Positions 43,895-57,615 of a stretch of 64,000 bases of DNA are shown one piece after another. This stretch comes from Capillidium heterosporum. Taxonomy: Eukaryota > Entomophthoromycota > Entomophthoromycetes > Entomophthorales > Capillidiaceae. The notes beneath the pieces are model-generated. The model saw only the letters and a list, made by a program, of their open reading frames with translations. It was not told where the DNA came from and did not search any database. The stretch is from positions 620,001 through 684,000 of the forward strand of contig WBMQ01000012.1 in assembly GCA_016630905.1 (NCBI GenBank), read 5' to 3'. The translations under genes and the position numbers were made by a program. Positions within the stretch are counted from its first letter, which is position 1. Each line of letters opens with the position of its first letter.

Positions 43895-46190
43895 CTATGT
43901 TTCGTTCCTTCTAGTTTTTATATGCTATTTTTAAAGGGCACGGTGATGTTGACGTTTATGAATGTATATAGAATGAAATGTATGAATAGAAAGCAGTTTA
44001 AGTTTAAAAACAGGAGATGGCAGGTATTTAAATGAGGTCGAAATAAAAATGTTGGGATGAAATGAAACTTTCAAAATCGAAGTTAAGGGAAAATATGGGG
44101 TTTGGCATTTTAGGTTCAGCGCTTATATATTTTTATGTTCACCTTATTAATAGATGAAGGTGTGGTTATGCAGAAATTTCCATTTGCAATAATCCAACTA
44201 TAGGCGTCATGTTTCCAAGTGGCTGAAATTTGGATCTGAAACAGGCAACCATACAATAAGCCTCAAACTGTCAACCTTCAACCTATTTAGCGTCGTTTAG
44301 TAGGCTTAATCTTTTGACTTTATAATTCAACTTAGGTTAGTGGTTGACAGGGGCAAGAAAGTAAACGCTTAGACTAAACTTCGACAAGTTGACTAAACAG
44401 GCCTGTTTTTGTAGGCTCGAAATGGATCAGGGTGATAGTCGTCGAAAGGGATCACCATAAAAAGTTTCAAGAAATGCTAAAATCACCCGAGCACTTTTCA
44501 AAAGTCTAAATGCACATGTAGCTCGTTGACATTTTCAAGAATATTGGATTTAGCTTTGCAATCGACTCACCCAAAACCATTAGCTTCCGCAAGTCAGGTC
44601 AAGCTTCATCGTTATACCCAAGAGACACCTCCAACATGAAGTTGAAGATAACGATAAAATAAAAAGTAGGTGTCCAATTCCCAATAACACTTCGCTATTA
44701 CCTTTCCAGCTACACATTGCAAATATAGTAATTTCTGCCTCATTACTCCATATTTCATTAGACCAAAAGTAGTTACCATTAAATTCCTACAAACAAATAA
44801 ATGTATATTCCAACACGTGTTTTGTTTAATATAAAATTAACCTCCACCATTTCATTAGAGTTTATAAGGGTATCTCGTAAAGCTTCAATTGGAAATAAAA
44901 TAAGCTGAATAGTACCCCTAAACATTTAGGTTACAAAGTTAGATTGGATAAGTGGAGGGTAGGAGGTTCGCTATATATATAGGATAAGAGATCGGCCCAT
45001 AGTAAGCTAAATGGTTTCCAATTCCTAATTGGGAAGGATGTAGACGTCGAACTGAACTTCGGTATTTAGATTTCCCGTAGCTTTTAGTCAAAATACAAGT
45101 CAATGTAGACCTGAAGTAGGTAGGTCGACGTTTCAACCTTTATTTTAAAGTGGATAGGAGTGGGTATAGTATTTACCGACGCTATATCTATTACACCTCC
45201 TATCTTTTCGAATATATTAGGTTTACTCCACACTTGACTTTTTGTTTTAAAATGTAATGTACCGTAAACCTATATAATTTACCCCTAAACCAGGTACAAT
45301 TTTGCTCAACCTTCTAAAAACAGGCAGGTGGTTGGAAACGACCGATGCATTGAGTTTGTGCTTTTTGATGGTACGGAGAAACAACTGATGTAAAATAGAA
45401 ATGTTTATGCCCAGCTGCATAAACTATTTTTGTTTCCAATGTTGAGAAATGCAATGCAGTGTTATGCCAATTATGACCAGTGGTATTGAGTTCATTTCAT
45501 CTCAACACATATAGGTTGGGGTGATTTTGGGTAGCGTGTCGTGAAAATTGGAGCTATAGCAACTATAAGTATAGGTACGAAGCATAGGTGGGCTCTAAAT
45601 TTAGTTTTAACTTTACGTTTGGCTTTAACGCTGCTGTTGATTTCTAGTTCTGAACCTTGGATCGATTGATGTATTCTTTCCTAAAAGTAAAATATAGGCA
45701 AAAGTAAGGATGTGTCCATCATCTGCCAATTTCCGACAGACCATAATATTAGGAGATAGTAAATTTATTTAATTCCAAAAGCCCACCTTTCTTTCCTATA
45801 TTGGCCTACAAAAGCCTACCTACAAAACAATCAGAGAACTCGAAATTTAGCGTCAAAATATCAATGCAAAAACCTTAAATGAATAGTCCAATCTACAAAA
45901 GTGTATGTAGTAGACAAATTGACTTGATTTAGAAATAGTGCGCCTATAAGCAGATACCAAGAAGTCAATTTTGTAAACCTTTATATTCCATCTCAAATAA
46001 TTTACGCATGCATGTCAAAAATATGAAAAACTAAAGCATCCAATTTTTAAAATATAAAGTAAAATTTCAAACACAACATTTCTGATATATATTATATAGT
46101 AACCAAATCAATTCCAACTCCAATATCATCCTTTAAAATGAAGAACTCATCCGCCTTGACCTCCAAACCAAATTAATCCTACACATGCAA
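43895..46190. other. 2.3 kb AT-rich spacer
   Basis: Upstream region of the Zn2Cys6 factor and 3' flank of the NTO1-like gene. The short minus frame 44939-45136 has no supporting features. Confidence 0.5.
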
Positions 46191-48870
46191 CTATGGATGA
46201 TCAGGGAAACTTGCATCCATCTCCAGCAACTCTTCAATTTCACAAGGTATACGCAGTTTGCCTTGCAGCGGTACTACTGGCTTACGCTTGATAAGGATGC
46301 GCACGTTCTGTAGATGTTCCTTTGCTAGTCGGAGGTGGCGTTGAGCGACCCGGTGGTAGTTTGTTTTGGGTCCATTGTAGAGGAGGCAGTTGGTATAAAT
46401 CCTGAGCAAGTGTTCCTACAATATGGAAAAGAAATTTCAAGTAATTAGATCACTATCATCCCAACGAATTCAATGTATTAAAAAATTTACCTCGTAGGTA
46501 TCCAAATCATAAACTTGATAGGACTCGACCAATCTGCGCAGCGTCCCTAGATCCATAGGGTTCTTGATGTGCTCAAAATAGTCGGGGGCTTCCTCCTTTG
46601 TTACTGGTTCGGCAAAGTACTTGTTGATATCCAATTTGAACATCTTCAAGGTTAAGTCGCGTAAATGGGGCATGTGAGGGAAAAATATCTTTTCAAAGAT
46701 CTGGTGTCTAAGCTTGTTCAATCGAAGTTTGGTGGACTCTCGCTTGCGTACCAACTCGATGAGCATACGTACTCGCTCCATATCGGATCGGATGATTTTC
46801 AACGTCTTGGAGTGGTATGAATAAGTATAATTTGCTAATTAAAAATTACCCCATAAGTGGCGATCTTCTCTTCATCAGTCTGCATCAAGTTGGAGATAGC
46901 AGTCCAGGGCTTTATAAAAGGTTAGGTAACTAGATTTCAAAGTTGTGGCATTTACCTCAAGATGCAACCTACGGATGAAAGGAGCTGCCCTGTAAAACTC
47001 CTTCTTGAGATTCCAATACTTGCACACTTCGTACATGACGTTGATCTTCTTGCGGACGTTGAAATGAGTGATGGCCTTGAACAGTTTGGTGTAGACATGA
47101 TCGGGGATGGATATGGCGGTTGGGCTGAGAGCGATGTCGTGAGCAAAGGCCGCTTTGGAAGGTTGGTTCATTAACTCTACATAATATGAGGTTTTTCAAC
47201 ACCATTGTCAAGATCTGTGAAATTTACCCGAATTTTCTTTGCTCTCTGCCTTTAAGCGTTTCCGATGCTCCCGTTCCTTAAGTTTAAACATCTTGGAAAC
47301 TTCTTCTATAGTCTGGGGCATCTTATAATCTTTCTAATATTACATTTAAAGGATAGTTCAAATTAAAGTGCTTACTGGTAAGTGTTTGTGACAGTACGCC
47401 TTCATAGTCAAGTGCTCGGGGGTCAACTTGTATTTCATATATAGGCTGGCAGTGAAGGCACAGGTAACATGAAAAGCAGTGGTGCAGTTTCGATTGACAC
47501 ACTGAATGCAGGCCCCCTTCTTACGCTTACACAAGTAGCATTGCAGCTTCCAGCGACTCTTAGGGATATTGTCAACCCCCTCCACCGGCTCCATGTAGAC
47601 CAAGTTACCGAAACTAACTTCAGGGATCCACAGCGTACAAGTAACGTGGGCCCAAGAGTTACAAGTCGTTTGTTTAAACGCACCTCCCTCGTTGGGACAG
47701 AATATACATTCCTACTTGAAATTTTAGTTTCAAATTATCTATTAAAGTCAAATTACGACCGGGTGGGCTGGAGAAAGCATACATTTCCTACACAACCACT
47801 GACCTTCTGGTATGTAGGGAACTCCATAACAATCTGTTTATTAGAATTTATCTGCAATTAAATTTATTACCTTGATGCACTGCTAGATCACACCCATCAC
47901 AGAAAACTATGGCGTTACTGTTCTCACAGTCAGTCTCCCGACAGATAACACAAGGTTCATCAGGGTTGGGTTGCTTGTCATGGATAGCCGCTTTGGACGG
48001 ATCTCTCCTAGACTTTTAAAATGTCAAACTAATAAAGATGGCGTAAAGGTACGTGATCGAACCATTCCTTCTCCAGAAAATCAAATATAAATTCAAAGAG
48101 ATTGGGAATGTCATCGGGGAGGTCATCCAGAGATACGTTATTGTTTATTAATTCCAACCAGGCTTTATCTAAGGAAGCGTCAATAGGGGTAGATACTAAT
48201 ACTACCTTCAAGATCTAGATCGTATTCAATACTGGATCGGCTATCCGGAAGCATCTCTAAGTTGAGTTTAATATTAAATTTTGGATATTAGACTACCTGA
48301 AGTTCTTAAATAATGCCCAGTAGGTCTTATGAATGGTGTGCTATAGTAGAATTTGTGCTTCATAGGATCAAGTATACCTAGCACGTCATAAAGTTCATAA
48401 TTTTGGAATGAAGGGTTGGGTAAGTTGTTAGTCAATGATAGATCACTCCGTAAGATATTGGATTTCATATGCACTTCAGCTTCATCCGCTTTACATTCCC
48501 TTTCTAAATTCATATCCTCATCTTTAACTTCTAAACTTAATTCGCCTAGATCAACTTTGATAGGAGCCACCCCCACTAAAGCTGGGTCATCTGGTTCAAG
48601 GTAACTTATTTCCATTTCGATTTGAAAATCTACATCATCAAAGCTTAGCCCTTCAGCCTTTTTGTACGAGGTGTGTTTTTTGGCCTGCGATACCACTATC
48701 TCATCTTCGTCAAACTCTTCCTTTGGAGAACTGTTGCCTGTACCGTTTTCTACGTTGTCGTGCAAATGGTCTTCAACTTCAATATCCCGCTTGTTTAGGG
48801 AAGCTTTAATTGCTGGTGCGTTCCTCGCCCTTGGTAGCTTCCTTTTAGCCATACTTTTCGCCTTGGTCAT
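46191..48870 (-). CDS. NTO1: NTO1/BRPF-type PHD-zinc knuckle-PHD and bromodomain protein, 11 exons
   Basis: Exons on the complement: 48297-48870, 48206-48256, 48053-48168, 47871-48012, 47757-47833, 47376-47711, 47228-47333, 46956-47176, 46850-46909, 46491-46805, 46191-46415; 740 aa, all phases consistent. After an acidic N-terminus comes the EPL-like segment ([20 protein letters not shown]). PHD1 is [20 protein letters not shown] then [21 protein letters not shown] zinc knuckle and extended PHD2 follow ([60 protein letters not shown]). The bromodomain is near the C-terminus ([35 protein letters not shown] with the acetyl-lysine-binding Asn). In yeast NuA3 and animal MOZ/HBO1 complexes this scaffold links a MYST acetyltransferase to H3 tails. 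The PWWP domain of animal BRPFs is absent here, as in yeast Nto1, although Nto1 itself lacks the bromodomain. Confidence 0.93.
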
Positions 48871-49541
48871 AGTCGTCTAAGTGGAAGTGGCATGGCAACC
48901 TTGCTTGCGTTGTTTGGATCAGTACTTTTAACGAATTGTGACAAATCAAAGATACCGAAATTCTATTTATAGCGAATGGAGTTCCACTGATTGATTGGCC
49001 CTATTGATTGTTCAAAAAGCACAGGAAACCTTCAAATTAGTTTTAGAATCAATGCCAGAATTTCAAACTAAGAAGGTACAGTTTGAATATGGTTGCACCA
49101 GTTTCAAATAAAATTTGGCACTATCATCCTATCACTTTGGGCTTACATAGGAATTTCAGTAAAAAAGTACTTGATAATCAAGTGCCGATTTGACGTCTAT
49201 AACTATCTATCAAAGTATTCTCTTAAACTTGAAAAGCCACAGCTGCTTGTATAAGATTTGAGCTTTGGCTGTTGGGTGAGGGAATGTCATGTTCAAAATT
49301 AACCAACTTGCTTGTGAAATTATCTTTTAGCTTAATTTATTAAAACTGTTATTTTATCATTTAGTTAATTTAGAATGGAGAAATACGTCACAGCTTCATT
49401 TGCAATTAAAGCTCCAAGCTCGAATCTTGGCTCCTTATTTCGAATCAAACTTCACAAATTGCTATCACTCATCACCAACCCAAGCTCCAGCTCGACGACT
49501 AACTTCAAAGCGGTTGAAAACAAAGGGCAAAGAAAGAATAA
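48871..49541. promoter_or_regulatory. Divergent intergenic promoter region, NTO1-like and Vps gene
   Basis: The two start codons point away from each other across ~670 bases, so both promoters must lie here. No individual element is assigned. The plus frame 49375-49566 overlaps the Vps start in another frame and is rejected as a gene. Confidence 0.5.
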
Positions 49542-52500
49542 ATGCAAGCGAAGCTTTTCGACCTAGAACCTATATTTGACTTGAAAGGACTACCCTCCTT
49601 TAACCCAACTACCAACTTAAACATCGAATGTCTGTTCTGTTATGGTACCTTGTTAAGTTGTTTTGAATTACAATTGATTCTCTTGTTCGATTAAAATTAG
49701 ATAACCAACTGTTCTTGGGGACTTCGGAAGGCAGTATTATAAAATTGGAGTTGGAGATTCAGCATGTGGAAGATAGCTTTGAAGTAAGCTTTGTTTTTAT
49801 ATTTTAATTGTTGTTTATGGAATTGATTTTTTAAAATAACAAAAATAGTCTACCCCCTCCTTCCCCAAACCTAAGTTGTTAAATGTAACTCGAAACCGAC
49901 CCATAAGTAAACTCAAAGTTTTGGCCAAAAAGAACTTCAAACCGGTGTTGGCTGTACTATGTGGTATTCACATATGCTATGTTATATTTGCATTAACATT
50001 TTGATTTTCCTTGGAATTTAATTTATAAGACAACGTGCTGTCATTCTGGTCCTTGCAACTTGAACCGCTACCCAATCTCACACCCATAAGGGGAGTTGTT
50101 ACTTTTGACTTCAGTACCTACGACAAACCTAATCTCTTAGGTCTACTTACGGTGGCAAGGAGACGAACTTTATTGATATATCTAATAAGTAACGATTTGT
50201 CGTTACGTAGGGTAACTTTTCCCTAGCCGGCATAATTTGACCTTTGCTTTAAAATGAATAGGAAATCACCTGGCAGGATACTATATTGGAATTGACCTGT
50301 AACAGCTCAACAGTTTGTCTAGCCGATAGCCAAAGCTACTATCTTATCGACATTCGAACTTCAACCCACGTCAAATTGGCCAACTTTCAATCGAACTCTA
50401 GTGCCGAAAAGCGGCCGTTGTGCCTCAAAGTTGATGAAGATGAGTTTCTGATCGTTACACCCATCGGTAATGATAGAGCTATTGGTATGTTCGTATCGAG
50501 TTTAGGGGATGCGGTTCGAGGTACCTTAAAGTTCAACAGCTACCCCAAGTCCATTGGTAAGCTTTATTCTCAAATCAACCGAATATCCATGTGTATTTTT
50601 AGGCCTGGATTTTCCGTTTGTCATCACCCTACTAAGCCCTACCAGCTTGACTGTTGACAACCTACTTGATCAACGTCGCGTTCAATCTTTAACTTTACCC
50701 AAGAGTATGGGTCGCAGTCACGTGCAATTCATGGTCAGTAACTGTAGTCTAAAGAGATTCCTGCCCAAACTGGATTCCAAGATCAATTCAGGATCCCAAC
50801 ACGACTTCCAACTGGCGTTTTTGGACTGTACCAGTTTGGTTGTTACAAACACGAGTCAGGTGTGCGCCATCATGCCCCAGTCTTTAATTCTACAGGTAAC
50901 CTTTTTGGCATAGCCTTAAGTTTATATTTTTGAAAGGTGGAGCCTGACCTGTTGAATGGTCATTACGAGCAAGTGGTGGTGATAGCCGACCAGTTTTTAA
51001 ATGTATTGTCCAACCTCAACCCACCCTTCCAACTCAGCCAACACTACCCTAGGATCGTAAGCTCGACCTTTTTGGGATGGGAACGCCTTCTAATTAGCCA
51101 CTTTCCTTATGTTAGCGTCGTGAACTTGATCAAATCTACCAGCGGTGTGGGCTACTCTACCTTAACTTGACGCTGCTGGATGATGCCAAGACTTTACTAT
51201 TAAAAGGCAACGTCGATCCACGCATCCTCATCGACCTCATAGCGGATCTACGTTCTGATTCAGAATCGAAACCCCAAATTCGACAGGATCCTCTGGCTGT
51301 TGTTAAATTAGATCCGGTGGTAGATAAACTGGTGCAGGAACTAGGCGATGTTACTGCCATAGGTAAAGCATTCCCTCATAAAGTATGTATTTTAATAGAA
51401 CCTGATAGCGGAACATAATGTCACTGAAGTTGAGGATCGTGAAAAATCAGTCGCTACTCTAAAGTCCAATTTGACTAACATGCTAGCTACCCTTCTCTTT
51501 CAAATCCGTAGTGAAGCTTCCACACTCAATCTCGAACAGGTGCCATCCATCCAAAAGCTACCACTTACTCAATCTACAATTTAGATTTCAGAAGTCGATG
51601 TCGCTTTGGTCAAGTTGTATGCTACCGACTACAATTTGAAGGCCAAATTTGAGGAAGTCCTTCAACTGGTAGAGCCTACTAACTTGGAATCTTGCACCGC
51701 ATTCTTAATTGAGAAAGAGGTAATCTTTATCAATTGAAACCTTTACCTTATATTCTATTTCCCAACTAGTTGTGGTTCCAACTGGCCTCGGTGTACTGCA
51801 AGCTACGTTTACCGGCCAAGGTCATCGAATTGTGGAAGAGGTAGTTTTTGACTTTAGATACTTTATAAGGAGTACCCATTCAAATTTAACTTATGCTATA
51901 GGTTCGGTTCTCACTCTGATGCAACTTCTAACTTCAACTTGAACCCCGAGTTCGACAATCCGGTTCTACTGCTAAATTACTTGAACGAGCTGCAATTTGA
52001 TCCTCAGTTTCAGTACTCCTATTTGGATACCTATGCCTGGATCGTCGGCCAAGATCCTACCATCTTAACCGTACCTATCATATCATTTTTTCGTATAGCT
52101 AATTGTTTTTTATTTGGGCCTTATAGGATTTGACTAAATTGGATGTTACATTGTTTAAAAAATTGGATCATCGACAGATTGTCCAAGTTTACGATGAAAG
52201 GATAGGAGTTGTTCAGAAAGACAAAGCTGCCGCATTGCTGGATAAAACCAAATATCTAAATAAGATTTCGGAGTCCAACCTCGAGGTGAGCTTTGTTTTT
52301 TGGATAGCGTTCAGCTAACTTTTAACGTTAACCATTCAAGCCTCAGTACTGGCATCTACGTCAGATCACCAACTATTTGGAACTTGTAGTTGTTTTAGTT
52401 CAGAACAAGGGTACAACTCTTAATGACCACTTTACCATAACCAAGTTGATCCGACCTGACGTCACCTTCCCTGAAGTGCTTAAGATGCGCCAAGACCGTT

Positions 52501-53348
52501 TGTCCAAGATTCGGCTCCAACTGGTTGAACTACTACAGACTTCCATCCACTACGACTACTTGCTGACTTTGGAGAAGTTGAACAGTTTGGAGCTGCCATT
52601 ACTCTTCGAGAAGGCCTGCATCTTAAGTCATTTAGAAAGGGAAGTGGAAGTATTAGATCAATTAATCGAACTGAATGATACAAGATCGGCTGAACTGTAT
52701 TGTCTGAAGGCCGATGAACCCAAGTTGAGATTCAACAGGTTACTGGGGAGGTATCTAGAAGGAGTCGACAGGTATATTTTATATTTATATTACGTTATAG
52801 AGAACGATAAACTTATTGTTTTCTTTTTTCACTTGTACAGCCAGGTTACAGCCACCCAGGTCGTTCAACTATTGGATAGGTACCCTCATCACTTTGATCC
52901 TATTATGGTAACCACTTTTTAAAGAATTGAAGCTTGTCATTCATGACTAACTTTTTAAAATTATCTACTTTTCAACTCCAACCTAGGTTTTAGATCTCCT
53001 ACCCAGCCACTGGCCCATCGAACCTATAACCAATTACCTCGTCAAGCACCTAACCGAATATACGCGGACTCGACGTATCATTGAGGTGCAACTCGCACTC
53101 ACAAGATCCACCAGCCTGAAAGTAAATTCGTAGCCCCAACCTTACTCTTTCACTAACTTTTTCTTTTCTTCTTATAGGCTCACTATGACTACATTCAGTT
53201 GAAATTAGACAAGGCGACCAATCCAAAACTTGTTCAAGCAGGCCTTGCTTGTGATAAGTGTAACTTGGAGTTGAAGTTGGAGGATCCATTTATAAGCTGG
53301 GATGGCAATAACTTTGTTCATCTTGATTGCTACGATTCCTTGAGCTGA
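49542..53348 (+). CDS. Vps39/Vps3-family (TGFBRAP1-like) endolysosomal tether subunit, 16 exons
   Basis: Exons: 49542-49644, 49701-49783, 49849-49963, 50030-50211, 50262-50556, 50603-50895, 50937-51362, 51409-51539, 51585-51719, 51770-51840, 51902-52070, 52127-52285, 52341-52771, 52841-52907, 52987-53121, 53178-53348; ~988 aa. The N-terminal half is a CNH-type beta-propeller (NQLFLGTSEGSIIKLELE, LAVLCDNVLSFWSLQ). The second half is alpha-solenoid (ATQVVQLLDRYPHHFDPIM, VLDLLPSHWPIEPITNYL). The C-terminus is a degenerate zinc finger (CDKCNLELKLEDPFISW, FVHLDC). This order is that of Vps39 (HOPS) and Vps3/TGFBRAP1 (CORVET), which bridge Rab GTPases to the tethering core for vacuole or early-endosome fusion. 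Which of the two it is cannot be settled by eye; the Vps39_2-like VLDLLP segment slightly favours the Vps3/TGFBRAP1 side. Exon 7 is one C short at 51160-51161. Confidence 0.82.
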
Positions 53349-54335
53349 TTTAAAGTTGGGATATGTTTTAAATACGAGTTGGCTATTTAGAGGTAATTAA
53401 AAATTTTAATGAGGAAGAGGGATTTGAAATTTATATGTTCCTTTTAGTATATAGGATGTATAGTTTAAGATATCTATTTATCTAGCCTTACTTTGATGCC
53501 AAAGAAAAGAGCTATTTGACCCAGTCGTATATTGATGAAACTCAAATTCTCCTTTGATACTTCTGGACTGTAACGACATAATCCTAAATAAAATAAAATA
53601 TTTTGGAGTTTAAAAAAAGTATGATAAAGCAATCTGACGTTATATATACAATGAATTTAACTGTATCAATAGCAATATAATTTAAATCAGTATTTTCATC
53701 AGTCTAAATGGAACAGTTTATAATAATATATAAGAACAAAAATGCCAATAATTTATATTTATATTTTATTTTGAACCCTGATGAGAAACACTGATTAAAA
53801 ATGTAAAAACTTAAGAGGCATCTTTATTTACAATTCAATTTAAATCACCATTCAACCACCAGCTTTTAATTAAGGTATTGAAGAGAACATATTCTCCTGC
53901 TTTATTAACGCCAGCTGGAATTGTTTCTCTTTAGTGTTCATTAAATTCTTAAGCTTGTAGGTACTTCTAACTAGCGTAACCTTGCTATTAATGTCAGTGA
54001 CTAGTTGAAAGTTGGCGTTTTGGATGCAAAGCTGCCCTAATAAGTTTTTAACCTTAAGTTTATGTATTGGTGTATCCCTCTAACTTCTAATTAAAAGTAT
54101 TAAAACCTGTATGAGCCTTTTCTGATTTGAATTAAAGGTTGGACTGAAGAGGGTTAGGCTCATTTAGCTAATAATTGGCAGGTAGAATTTTAAGTTGGAT
54201 CCTCAACACGAAACCAACTGAATGTGGGACGATGTTTCCATGAAAATAGATGATAGAGTTGGAGGTGAAGAATGAAGGTGGATATAAAAATGAAGTATCT
54301 ATGAGCTTATACTGCTTTTGATGCTACTTATAAAT
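53349..54335. other. Spacer after the Vps gene
   Basis: AT-rich, with no supported gene. Protein-like minus-strand fragments begin just beyond it at about 54336. Confidence 0.45.
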
Positions 54336-57300
54336 TTATCTAACTCTAAGAAGCTTAGCTAATATCAATATATTGAATGGTTGAGCGCTATCTTGGAGCA
54401 GAACGTTCTCACAAACTGTTAGAAAATAACTTTCGTAGTAGTAGGTCGATTGATATTTGACGCTAGAGGATATCTCAATAAGGATGATATCAATCTGACT
54501 CCTGGGATCGATGTGGCAGAACTTTTCTATTTGATGGGATGAAAGACTCATATTTCTGAATTGGGTGGATATCTTCTACTTAGGCTGAGTATAGTTAACT
54601 TTAGCTTAAGTACTTTAAGTTGGTTGTTGGTAGTGAGTGTTCTGAGCAGGCTGTATACATTGAATCCACGCTTCAGTTGAAATTGGTTTAAAAGTTTGAA
54701 TATCTTTTCACTGCTGGAGCAGTAGTAGAATGTAGCTTTAAAGTTCTATCGATTAGGGATATATCGAAATTTAAAAAATATTTCAATATTGCCACTGGAT
54801 ATAGATGAAAGATCACTAATTCGTTTTCAATTGACAGGGATGGTAATGGAGCAAAGGTTGAGCTTTGGTGAATTTCAATTTTAACTATCAATAATATGTA
54901 AATACAATATAACTACCTATCATTTGAAGTGCTACTAGATATAGACAACGTGCTGTTGGAAAATACAAAATTGGAGATGATTGGGTGAAGAGGTGATACT
55001 TGACCTAGCTGTGTATTCCAAATGAACACTCAGTTATGCTTTTGGCAGGTACCATAGTTACCAATCGAAAATATTAACACCGAAGTTTGGTGTCCGATGT
55101 TGAGGAAGAAGTTGATTAGTGTAGTGAAAGAGTAGCTGCACTCATCTCAAGTCAAGCTGAAGCAGAGGAAGTTGGCTACTTGCTTCATAAGGATGAGCTT
55201 TGGTCAAATTAAATCCACAAAGCAGTCAGAAAAGTCATGAGTGATGATTTGATCATATTTTTATCGGAAAATTGATTGCAGTTCAGGAGGAACTGGCCTT
55301 GACAAGGTGGATTTACCACAATGACATCTACTTTGCTTTTGAAGGTGTAGATTTCCCATTCATTGAATATAATATTCAAAGTTTCGTTCGCCAATTCTTT
55401 GAACGCTTGGATGGGGTAGGTGATGTTGGTCTGGAGTGCTTTAGTTGCATTCAACTTGAAGTCTACAGTCCTAAAAATGTCAGTATATAGTAAGAAGTTT
55501 TAGTACTGGTGGGTGTGGCATAATCTAGTATCAGAAAGTCCTAAATATAAGGACCCGGATCTCAATAAGAGGCCTAATACTTTGAGATAGACTTCGAATT
55601 CTCTACATATTGGAAATGTGCTTTAACAGATTTGGATATCTGATTTTAGGATCTTGTAGAAGCTTAAACTATAATGACTAGTTATTAGATACATAAAAAG
55701 TATTATTGTACAAATTAGAAGACATATAAAATCGCTATTACCATATCCCTGGAACCATGATGGCATAAGTAAACGAGCAGACCCTCAATAGCTAAGACAG
55801 GATCCATTACATACTCTAAATGGCAATCTTATACCACTACAGAGACTAGTGATACTATTTTAAGTGATGATAGGACAAACTCATTATAAAAAGTATCATG
55901 GTTGTTAAGCTCGATTCTGTCATCAACTGAGCTGTGTTTGAGCCTAAAGAATAGTTGAAACGCAAACGCATCCTCGTACTTAGAAGATTATTCGTAATAT
56001 GGCAACTGGCCAATACTTAAGATCTTTAAACTTAGGATCCAATGATGATGACAAGATAAAGTTTAAACAGTTAGTACTTTCATCAATGTTGAGCAAATAA
56101 CATTTATTAAAAAATAATTCAAGGCGGTGGATTGACGTTTCCTTTATATATCTGTGATTGCATTTAAATTGATGCTTTTAGCAGTGAGTTGAATGCTAAC
56201 TCTTGAATGAGTTTTTAAATCTAAACTTGCCTTGATCGTAAATATAACTTTAACTCTACACTCGATGCTTCCCAGGCCATAACCACCCGCAAGGCATTCA
56301 CAGTGATGTGAGCAGAAAAGCTAGGAACAGTTAAAGCTTACAGTATATAGCCGTTTATCATTTTAGGATCTGGATCTTTGACATCGTAGAGTAACATTTG
56401 GTTAATTTTATAGAGCTAAACTATTTTAAACCCAATTCTGCCTTGCTTTTTATTATATATTTTACCTATTATAGCGATTCGTTTATCTACCTTTTTTGAG
56501 AAGCAGTTAGTCAAAGTTTCAACTAATTCTATATTGCCACCTTTAAATATAGCTGTATTGTTGACATTGAAGTAAAGCTTTCCATCTCTCAAACCTAAAT
56601 TTTGACTGTCTTTGAAAAATGAGCTGAACCTGGTACGAGATACTGTGAAAAGATATTAAAAATCGATATCAGTTACAGATGGATTGGTGCTACATATTGG
56701 TTCCTAAAGAGATGCTTGAATGCTTAATATGTGTTTGGGATAACCAACGTCAATTACTTTTTAACATCACTAAACTTGGATGGCTTGTATTGAGGTAGGA
56801 AAAATTCATATGGTAGGCTGTCAGTATCAAGTGTTGATAGGAACTCAAGCTTATTAGATGGACAGAAGCAGAGCTCTTTCAAAAGGCTATGTGATTTAAG
56901 CTCTAGAAATTGATTTAATCTGATGTGTTAGTTGTCTTGGATGATAAAAATATAGTACATAGCGATAGATTAAAAAGCGTACTTGAGATAATAGAAGCTA
57001 GATTCCAGTATTTACTTGGTAAATAATCTTCACACCACCTAGTATAGTCCACTTTTAATAAACTACAAGTAAATATATAAATAGCTAAAGTACTATCGTT
57101 TTCGAATAGGCAGTGCATCCAATTGGAAATTTTAACTAGGCTATGCTTTTAATATTTAACAGGATAGTTTTAAGTGCCTCTGCTATCACCAAACCTACAT
57201 TCAAGGGAAAATCCCAGATGCTCACTAACAAAGCTATTAACAAATATATACCTTATTTGGAAGTTATTAAAAGTGAACTACTAAAGATACAAAGAGCAAT

Positions 57301-57615
57301 AAATTCCTGTAAAATGCTCTGAGTTGTACCGATGGGTAAGTAGACTTGTAGTAGCCACGCTTTACGTTAGGATCATAACATCGTATGCGAGTTGACTAGT
57401 ATAGTGTGGAATAAGGATACTATATGCTGCTATATCCTAGATTCAATTACACGATATAAGTAACATAAAACTAATCTCATTACAAGACTCAATGAACCTC
57501 CTATTAGAGGTAGCACCTGAAAATCTGAGCCTTCCATTGGAATATATTTTACAAATGGCTCAATGCACTCTTTCGATGTAGCAAAGGCTGAGAATTCGAA
57601 ATCAGTGTAATTCAA
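54336..57615 (-). pseudogene. Decayed minus-strand coding region(s)
   Basis: Over 3.3 kb the minus strand repeatedly gives protein-like fragments separated by stops and frame changes. Examples in 5' to 3' order: YTDFEFSAFATSKECIEPF with PLIGGSLSLVMRLVLCYLYR (57615-57430), LEFLSTLDTDSLPYEFFLP (about 56800), NNTAIFKGGNIELVETLTN with KRIAIIGKIYNKKQGRIGF (about 56500), LFFRLKHSSVDDRIELNNHD (about 55930), LANETLNIIFNEWEIYTFKS (about 55370), and QLKVLKLKLTILSLSRRYPP (about 54600). The first piece could be an ectodomain and first membrane helix of a receptor; the later pieces have a leucine-rich, F-box/LRR flavour. They may come from more than one gene. Too many breaks exist to blame sequencing error alone. 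No family is assigned. Confidence 0.45.

Noticed and set aside
49375-49566. Plus frame overlapping the Vps start
   Set aside because: The Vps ATG at 49542 in another frame leads straight into a conserved multi-exon protein; this frame is upstream sequence.
51363-51398. Shorter Vps intron 7 ending at the first TAG (51398)
   Set aside because: It leads into an in-frame stop; extending to the GATAG at 51408 restores the frame.
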